From NCBI GenBank assembly GCA_035415725.1, contig DAOOGN010000137.1, positions 1-7,159 on the forward strand: 7,159 bases of DNA, given 5' to 3'. This stretch comes from DSWT01 sp035415725 (GTDB taxonomy: Bacteria; Chloroflexota; Anaerolineae; B4-G1; SLSP01). Below the pieces are notes generated by a model. It did not search any database. It was not told the origin of the DNA and saw only the letters and a program-made list of their open reading frames with translations. Shown here in pieces: positions 1 through 4,107 of this stretch (position 1 is its first letter; each line of letters starts with the position of its first letter). A program made the position numbers and the translations under genes.

Positions 1-21
1 GCGGGCGGCGAAGCCGCCCGC
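1..21. repeat. Perfect 9-bp G/C inverted repeat at the window edge
   Basis: Positions 1-9 (GCGGGCGGC) and 13-21 (GCCGCCCGC) are perfect reverse complements around a 3-nt spacer (GAA). The hairpin lies beyond the 3' end of the leftward operon and could take part in transcription termination, but the flank that would carry a T-tract on the minus strand is outside the window. On the plus strand no T-tract follows. It may be one arm of a larger intergenic repeat. Confidence 0.6.
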
Positions 22-34
22 CACACCCCCACCC

Positions 35-65
35 AAAATCCCCCTTCCTGGGGGGCAGGGGGGAT
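35..65 (-). terminator. Possible intrinsic terminator of the leftward operon
   Basis: Read on the minus strand, ATCCCCC (65-59) can pair with GGGGGAT (44-38) across a 14-nt loop, and TTTT (38-35) overlaps the end of the stem. An alternative 5-bp hairpin (40-44 with 50-54) uses the same C-run. It lies about 120 nt past the isomerase stop codon with no other gene between, so a terminator role is plausible. The T-run is short and G-runs follow it, so this could equally be a degenerate intergenic repeat of the G/C-run kind also seen at 4044-4086. Confidence 0.35.
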
Positions 66-103
66 GGACTTATAGAAACACGAATATCTTGTCATACAGA
101 AGC

Positions 104-139
104 ACCTGGCATACCAAAGTCTACGTCAAACCTGGCATA
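104..139. repeat. 10-bp direct repeat ACCTGGCATA
   Basis: ACCTGGCATA occurs at 104-113 and again at 130-139, with starts 26 bp apart, in the otherwise featureless 3' flank of the isomerase gene. I see no ORF, tRNA or convincing promoter in 66-186. The repeat could be a remnant of a local duplication or chance; no function is assigned. Confidence 0.35.
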
Positions 140-186
140 GGGAATAAGTGGCTCAGATGTTGATCCGGCCCCGGCACTTGGAATCG

Positions 187-1263
187 CTAGGCTGACTGCT
201 TGCCGGCCAGCCGATCCTTGAGGTAAACGATATTTTCTACCGGCGTCGGATCGGCGCCATTGAGCGCGGTGAGGTAGTACGAGACATAATCGCCGAAGTG
301 AATCAGGTGGAACATCTGCACAAGGGGTGTGTCGCCCTCGCCGTGAACCTGGTAGAGGGCGGTGTTGTTGCGTCGCACCAGGTCGCCGGTAATGTCATAG
401 CGCACCTGCACCTGGGGATGATCGAAAGTGGAGCGCAGGAATATCACGGCGATGTGGTCGATGGCCGCCTGTGGATGTCCCAGGCCGACGACCAGATTGT
501 GGTTCAGTTCCGGCATGTCTTCCCACACCCCCCACTGCTTGGCATTTTCGTTGAACTGTCCTTTCCAACGACGGGCGACTGCCGTGAGAAATCCAGAGCC
601 GAAAATGGCGGGGATTTTCCCGTAGAGCGCTTGCGCCAACTGCTTGGCCTTGTTCGCCGTCGTGGGGACTTCGGGAACCCACTTGGCCTGCCACGTCGTC
701 AAATGAGCCATGGTTTGGTCCAGTTCTTGGGCGGCGTCGGGATAGAAGCCAAGACGGCACACCAATCCGAGCAACAGCACGAACGAATAGCCCACCGCCG
801 CACGAGGTTGCCCCTCGAACGTGAAAGTCCAGACGGGAATACCGGCCTGATGAGCGCTGGCGGTGATCTCACCACCCGTGCTGATCACCAGCAAGCGCGC
901 GCCGCGTTCCTGTGCCTGAGCAAAAGCACTCAACGTCTCCTCGGTGTCGCCGGACTTGCTGGAACCGATCACCAGGGTGTCGGGGCCAGAGACATAGTGC
1001 GGCAGATTGTAACCGCGCACCACTTCCAGCGGGACCGTCCCCGCTTGCGCCATCAATCCACCGAGCAAATCTCCCCCGATGGCCGAGCCGCCCATCCCCA
1101 AAACCACGATCCGCTGCACCTGCCGGTAATCGTCCGGCAGCGGCGATGCCTGGGCAATGCGCCACGCATCCTGCACATGCCAAGGCATCGCTTTGATCTT
1201 CTCCCGCATCTGAGCGGGGTCAAAAGCCGGGTAACCCGATAAATCATCCAATTGAAACGGCAT
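187..1263 (-). CDS. Bifunctional phosphoglucose/phosphomannose isomerase (SIS family)
   Basis: A 358-residue cytoplasmic sugar isomerase predicted to interconvert glucose-6-P and fructose-6-P, and mannose-6-P and fructose-6-P, linking glycolysis to mannose and nucleotide-sugar supply. It matches the short archaeal-type PGI/PMI family (TIGR02128-like, about 300-360 residues), not the long classical Pgi. Two SIS-type sugar-phosphate-binding segments are visible: GMGGSAIGG at residues 56-64 and SSKSGDTEET at 101-110. The second half carries GSGFLTAVARRWKGQFNENAK (222-242), then ELNHN (252-256) and YLKDRL (347-352). By analogy with the crystallised Pyrobaculum enzyme, E239, H255 and K349 are the likely catalytic residues, and all are present. 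The ATG is preceded by a strong Shine-Dalgarno GGGAGGAG (1271-1278, 7-nt spacing). It is the last gene of the leftward operon, 62 nt after rsmI. The family is confident; dual specificity is inferred from it. Confidence 0.93.
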   Translation of the reverse strand: MPFQLDDLSGYPAFDPAQMREKIKAMPWHVQDAWRIAQASPLPDDYRQVQRIVVLGMGGSAIGGDLLGGLMAQAGTVPLEVVRGYNLPHYVSGPDTLVIGSSKSGDTEETLSAFAQAQERGARLLVISTGGEITASAHQAGIPVWTFTFEGQPRAAVGYSFVLLLGLVCRLGFYPDAAQELDQTMAHLTTWQAKWVPEVPTTANKAKQLAQALYGKIPAIFGSGFLTAVARRWKGQFNENAKQWGVWEDMPELNHNLVVGLGHPQAAIDHIAVIFLRSTFDHPQVQVRYDITGDLVRRNNTALYQVHGEGDTPLVQMFHLIHFGDYVSYYLTALNGADPTPVENIVYLKDRLAGKQSA

Positions 1264-1325
1264 CGTTATTCTCCTCCCTTGAAAATAGTCTGGTAGTCAT
1301 GAGTCGGATAGTCCTGCGGTCATTT

Positions 1326-2141
1326 TCATTGTAAATGTCCATTGTAAATGTCGCGGCGGGACCAACCGGACAGAACAGCAACCTCGCGTGCCGCCTGCGA
1401 CCGCGAAAGCCCACAGGCGATGCGTTCTGCCAACGCTGCGCGCACCTGCTCACCGTCCCAATGCGTCGCCCCCTCCGGTGCGCCGCCGATCACCAGCGTA
1501 TATTCGCCGCGCGGCGGGTTCTCTGCGATGTACACCAGGGCGCCTTCTACATCACCGCGCCAGACTTCCTCGTAGCGCTTGGTCAACTCGCGGCACAGGG
1601 CGATACGGCGGTTGCCCAAAACAGCGCGCAAGGCTTCGAGAGTGGCACGCAGGCGGTGCGGTGCTTCATAACACACCAGGGTTGCCCGCACCATTGTGAC
1701 TTCGGCAAGCTGCGCCTCCCGTTCCGCCGCTCTGCGCGGCAGAAAGCCCAGAAATAAGAAGCGGTCTGTGGGCAACCCCGATACGACCAGCGCCGCCGTA
1801 TGCGCCGATGGACCTGGGACGGGAACCACCGGCACACGTTCGGCTATAGCCGCCTGAATCAGCGGATAGCCGGGGTCGGAAATGCCCGGCATACCGGCCT
1901 CCGAAATCAAAGCCACGTCGCCAGAGGTCAGCGCCTCTAAAATCATCCCTGTCTTGTAACGTTCATTACCCTCGAAAAAAGAGGCCAGCGGCGTTTTGAT
2001 CGCGTGCCGATCCAGCAGAATGCGCGCTTTGCGGGTATCTTCCGCCGCAATCAGTTGCACCTCCTGAAGGATGCGCAGTGCCCGCAACGTGATGTCCTCC
2101 AGGTTGCCAATGGGCGTGCCGACGATGTAAAGTGTCCCCAT
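1326..2141 (-). CDS. rsmI: 16S rRNA (cytidine1402-2'-O)-methyltransferase RsmI
   Basis: A 271-residue SAM-dependent enzyme that 2'-O-methylates C1402 in the decoding centre of 16S rRNA. The tetrapyrrole-methylase fold signatures are intact: LYIVGTPIGNLEDIT (residues 4-18), AEDTRKAR (33-40), SEAGMPGISDPGYPL (80-94), PGPSA (109-113), YEAPHRL (158-164), ELTKRYEE (185-192) and RGEYTLVI (211-218). GMP replaces the usual GTP in the third motif. The frame stays open 60 codons upstream, but the family N-terminus is exactly the ATG at 2139-2141, and those extra codons lie antiparallel in-phase-shifted over the preceding gene, so the short start is chosen. The start lies 8 nt after the stop of the upstream gene, with a weak AAGG Shine-Dalgarno (2146-2149), suggesting translational coupling. 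The C-terminal helix (SRSQAAREVA) is normal, but the last residues are encoded by a 13-bp tandem repeat (1327-1352). Confidence 0.95.
   Translation of the reverse strand: MGTLYIVGTPIGNLEDITLRALRILQEVQLIAAEDTRKARILLDRHAIKTPLASFFEGNERYKTGMILEALTSGDVALISEAGMPGISDPGYPLIQAAIAERVPVVPVPGPSAHTAALVVSGLPTDRFLFLGFLPRRAAEREAQLAEVTMVRATLVCYEAPHRLRATLEALRAVLGNRRIALCRELTKRYEEVWRGDVEGALVYIAENPPRGEYTLVIGGAPEGATHWDGEQVRAALAERIACGLSRSQAAREVAVLSGWSRRDIYNGHLQ
1327..1352. repeat. Perfect 13-bp tandem duplication at the 3' end of rsmI
   Basis: CATTGTAAATGTC is present twice in direct tandem, at 1327-1339 and 1340-1352. On the minus strand it encodes the final RsmI residues DIYNGHLQ and most of the TGA stop. Because 13 is not a multiple of 3, the two copies are read in different frames: the first as D-I-Y-N, the second as G-H-L-Q-stop. 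With one copy only, the frame would run on to a stop at 1244, about 22 codons longer than the DIYN junction predicts and overlapping the isomerase start. Confidence 0.85.
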
Positions 2142-2149
2142 CCCGCCTT

Positions 2150-2845
2150 TTAATGGTTCTTCGTGAAAACGATATACGCCAATGACTTCGAACAAACCCC
2201 CTGGAAGTTCAAGACAATCTCTGGCGAAACAGGGGGGTGATTCGGGTTGTCCTTGTCGTGAATTTGCACGCGAAAGACTCCGTTGAGTTCCTGTGGATAG
2301 TTGAGGAAGAACTGCTCCCATCCTGAATCGCCATAACGTTGATTGTCCCCTGAATTGACGACGACATCGATCCCGCCGCCCCAGACGTGAACGGGATATC
2401 CTTTCAACGCCTTCCCATCGATATCGACCACGGTGCCCGCGACACCCATCCAGTTGCAGCTATAAACCGGCGTTTCATACGTCAACTCATAGGTGAAAGG
2501 CCAGGGAGAACGGGTGACACGCGGCGTCGGCGTGGCCGTTGACGTGGCCGTTGGCGATGGCGTGATGGGTGTAGGGGTGCGGGTCGGCGTCGGCGTGAAG
2601 GATGGCGGCGGCGTGGGGGTGATGGTCGGCGTGGGGGTCAGCGTCCACGTGGCGACGGGCGAGTGTGCCAGCGTCGGTGTTGGCGTGTTGGTCGCCACGA
2701 CGGCGATCTGGCGGGGCGGCGGCGGAAAAGGATTAAAGGGCAGGTAGGGGTTAATGGCAATCATGAGATAGCAAAGGAGGGTGATGACGGTCAGACCCAG
2801 CATCACCAGACTCAAAACGTTGAACAACCGATCCCTTTGACCCAT
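2150..2845 (-). CDS. Unidentified membrane-anchored protein with Thr/Pro-rich stalk and extracytoplasmic domain
   Basis: A 231-residue protein I cannot assign to a named family. Residues 1-8 (MGQRDRLF) are short and charged, and about 9-33 form one hydrophobic membrane span, so an N-in topology is likely. Residues about 52-113 are a low-complexity Thr/Pro stalk built from TPTPT-like units. Residues about 115-231 form a compact domain with two cysteines (C130 and C218) that could make a disulfide outside the cell. The stretch GVAGTVVDIDGKALKGYPVHV resembles the opening strands of carboxypeptidase-regulatory-like or other Ig-like beta-sandwich domains. Similar stalked proteins are, as I recall, common in Anaerolineae. 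Start choice is firm: AGGAGGG (2850-2856) lies 4 nt before ATG and overlaps the stop codon of the upstream PPIase gene. Co-expression with a secretion-type PPIase fits an envelope role, but no function can be read. Confidence 0.85.
   Translation of the reverse strand: MGQRDRLFNVLSLVMLGLTVITLLCYLMIAINPYLPFNPFPPPPRQIAVVATNTPTPTLAHSPVATWTLTPTPTITPTPPPSFTPTPTRTPTPITPSPTATSTATPTPRVTRSPWPFTYELTYETPVYSCNWMGVAGTVVDIDGKALKGYPVHVWGGGIDVVVNSGDNQRYGDSGWEQFFLNYPQELNGVFRVQIHDKDNPNHPPVSPEIVLNFQGVCSKSLAYIVFTKNH
2520..2695 (-). repeat. Low-complexity Thr/Pro-coding tract (stalk)
   Basis: A degenerate short-period repeat made mainly of ACN and CCN codons encodes the Thr/Pro stalk of the membrane protein; on the plus strand it reads as GGCGTC/GGCGTG-like units. 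It has no fixed period, so it looks like codon-level low complexity rather than a minisatellite. It is a likely site of length variation between strains. The antisense frame spells an artificial Gly/Val-rich peptide that should not be annotated. Confidence 0.7.
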
Positions 2846-2849
2846 ACTA

Positions 2850-2857
2850 CCCTCCTA
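2850..2857 (-). promoter_or_regulatory. Shine-Dalgarno overlapping the upstream stop codon
   Basis: On the minus strand the PPIase stop TAG (2857-2855) is contiguous with AGGAGGG (2856-2850), so the stop codon's last two bases form part of the ribosome-binding site of the stalked membrane protein gene, whose ATG lies 4 nt further on. Terminating ribosomes would sit on this site, which favours coupled translation of the two extracytoplasmic proteins. Confidence 0.75.
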
Positions 2858-3793
2858 TGGCGTGGTCGAGACAAAACGCTGAATGTCCGCCGCTGCGCGC
2901 AGTCCTTCCAACCAGGTGCGGGATGCCTTTTCGCGCAACAGACGTAAGTTCTCGGGGGCGATTTCCATATCGGGAACTCTTTCGATAACTTGAACGATAT
3001 GATACCCCATGCTGCTGGGGATGACGTCGCTGATCTGTCCCGGCTGCAGGGCAAAAGCGGCGGCTTCGACTTCGGGCGCGGTCAAAATGCCCTGCGGGAA
3101 AAATCCAAGATCACCACCGGCATCACGGGTGCTGACGTCCTGCGAGTAAGTGCGCGCCAGGCTGGCGAAGTCTCCCCCGGCCTGAAGTTGACTGAGAATT
3201 TGGCGCGCCTCTTCCGCAGTGTTGACGAGAATGTGCCGCGCGTGGATGTGTTCAGCGCGCGTCGGGACGCTCTCGACGGCGCGGTTAGCCATTTGCGTGG
3301 CGATGGTATCACTGCGCAGACGCCGACGAAAATCTTCGAGAGACATGCCCTGATCCACGAGCCACTGTTGAAAAGCATCCTCACCGGTTTCAGCACGGAG
3401 CGATGCGATAGTAGCGTCGAGTTCCTCGTCGCTGACCGTGACACCGGCGGCGTGCGCCGCCTGTTCAATAAGCAGTTGGTTGATCAACATTTCGAGCACC
3501 AGTTCCCGCCCTTGCGCCAGCGCCTCCTGGCCTTCGACCGTGGCCGCATCCTGGCCTGCCATTGCCATCGAAGCCGCGTAGAACGCGACTTCGCGTTCGT
3601 AATCGGCCAGGAGAATAGGCTGTCCGTTGACCAGAGCCGCCTGCGGTTCCGGCGTTGGGGACGGCGTCACCGTCGGCGTGGCGGTGCTCACCACCGCTGT
3701 GGCCATAGGTTGCATCGGCGACGTCATTGGCTCTATACACGCCGTGAGCAGTCCGAGTAAGACCGGCCACAACCCCATTTTCATGTGTCTCAT
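2855..3793 (-). CDS. Parvulin-type peptidyl-prolyl isomerase lipoprotein (PrsA/SurA-like)
   Basis: A 312-residue foldase predicted to assist proline isomerisation and folding of exported proteins on the outer face of the membrane. A lipoprotein signal is clear: basic n-region MRHMK, a hydrophobic core, and lipobox LTAC with the acylated Cys at residue 19. A short Thr/Pro linker (about 36-50) tethers a SurA-N-like helical region (about 52-175, opening with LVNGQPILLADYEREV). A PpiC rotamase domain follows (about 179-273), with EHIHARHILV, GGDFASLARTYSQD, GGDLGFFPQG and MGYHIVQV all typical of the family. A helical tail (about 280-308) closes the protein. The ATG at 3791-3793 has a strong GGGAGGAG (3799-3806, 5-nt spacing). 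An upstream in-frame ATG at 3895 would bury the signal peptide behind 34 residues and sits almost on the predicted transcription start, so it is rejected. It is the first gene of the leftward operon. The client proteins are unknown. Confidence 0.9.
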   Translation of the reverse strand: MRHMKMGLWPVLLGLLTACIEPMTSPMQPMATAVVSTATPTVTPSPTPEPQAALVNGQPILLADYEREVAFYAASMAMAGQDAATVEGQEALAQGRELVLEMLINQLLIEQAAHAAGVTVSDEELDATIASLRAETGEDAFQQWLVDQGMSLEDFRRRLRSDTIATQMANRAVESVPTRAEHIHARHILVNTAEEARQILSQLQAGGDFASLARTYSQDVSTRDAGGDLGFFPQGILTAPEVEAAAFALQPGQISDVIPSSMGYHIVQVIERVPDMEIAPENLRLLREKASRTWLEGLRAAADIQRFVSTTP

Positions 3794-3912
3794 TCCGTCT
3801 CCTCCCATCAAAGATGACGCAATCACCACTTGAACGTCCATCTTAGAACCAACCCGTTGATCGAACCATCCTTGCCTCTGGATTTCAGTAGCCACTCCAG
3901 TAGCTTCTTTAC

Positions 3913-3940
3913 ATTATAAACTGAGGCGTCGTTAATGCAA
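3913..3940 (-). promoter_or_regulatory. Predicted sigma-A-type promoter of the leftward PPIase-rsmI-isomerase operon
   Basis: On the minus strand TTGCAT (3940-3935) is followed after 16 nt by a perfect TATAAT (3918-3913). Transcription would start near 3906, giving a leader of about 110 nt before the PPIase ATG at 3793. The -35 box matches TTGACA in only three or four positions, so the call rests mainly on the -10 box and on location. Confidence 0.6.
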
Positions 3941-3956
3941 TCTCAACAAAGATCAT

Positions 3957-3985
3957 TTGCTCCGCGACTCAAAGCGACCTATAAT
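3957..3985 (+). promoter_or_regulatory. Predicted sigma-A-type promoter of the M28 peptidase gene
   Basis: TTGCTC (3957-3962), a 17-nt spacer and a perfect TATAAT (3980-3985) lie upstream of the M28 gene. Transcription would start near 3992, leaving a leader of about 115 nt that carries the hairpins at 4044-4086. The -35 box is weak beyond TTG. Confidence 0.6.
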
Positions 3986-4043
3986 CAGTCGTAATAAGGG
4001 GGCGATTCAGAAGAGAGTGGCACTGTGCTGCCGGAAGAAACGT

Positions 4044-4086
4044 GGGGGGAAAAATTCCCTTTCCCCCCGAACGCGAGGGGAAGGGA
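4044..4086 (+). repeat. Overlapping, mutually exclusive hairpins in the M28 leader
   Basis: GGGGGGAAA (4044-4052) pairs perfectly with TTTCCCCCC (4060-4068) around a 7-nt loop. The same C-run can instead pair downstream: TCCCTTTCCCC (4056-4066) with GGGGAAGGGA (4077-4086), with one bulged T. The two structures share 4060-4066 and cannot form together. They lie between the promoter and the ribosome-binding site (AAGGTG, 4097-4102). This could be a leader switch, or just a degenerate intergenic G/C-run repeat; no ligand, leader peptide or terminator T-tract is evident. Confidence 0.6.
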
Positions 4087-4107
4087 CACAGGGAAGAAGG
4101 TGAAGCC

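Larger units (their letters stand above)
3794..4107. other. Divergent intergenic region with back-to-back promoters
   Basis: This 314-nt gene-free stretch separates the leftward PPIase operon from the rightward M28 gene. It contains a minus-strand promoter (3913-3940), a plus-strand promoter (3957-3985), a leader of about 110 nt for each transcript, and overlapping hairpins in the plus-strand leader (4044-4086). The core between the two -35 boxes (3941-3956) is only 16 bp and A/T-rich, so the two RNA polymerase footprints would overlap. No convincing operator palindrome was seen. Confidence 0.7.

Noticed and set aside
298..1242. 314-codon plus-strand open frame opposite the isomerase gene
   Set aside because: It is antisense to a gene with intact catalytic motifs, has no recognisable domain, and is rich in His/Arg/Gln as expected from the antisense frame of GC-rich coding DNA.
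2142..2321. 60-codon N-terminal extension of RsmI
   Set aside because: The family N-terminus begins exactly at LYIVGTPIGN after the ATG at 2141. The extension overlaps the end of the upstream gene and looks like non-coding translation.
2520..2695. Possible CRISPR or minisatellite array
   Set aside because: The repeat units are irregular in length and sequence, there are no spacers, and the tract is explained by Thr/Pro codons in an open reading frame.
2493..2747. 84-codon Gly/Val-repeat plus-strand open frame
   Set aside because: It is the antisense image of the Thr/Pro stalk codons; the apparent GVGV repeat is an artefact of that low-complexity tract.
3794..3895. 34-codon N-terminal extension of the PPIase
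   Set aside because: It would place the lipoprotein signal internally, lacks a ribosome-binding site and begins about 11 nt from the predicted transcription start. The ATG at 3793 has a strong Shine-Dalgarno and gives a normal signal peptide.
4017..4103. 28-codon GTG-started leader ORF (Arg/Gly-rich, ending within the M28 ribosome-binding site)
   Set aside because: Its only ribosome-binding-like sequence is 1 nt from the GTG, and its composition follows from the G/C-run hairpins. The stop position 4 nt before the M28 ATG is suggestive of coupling but can be chance.
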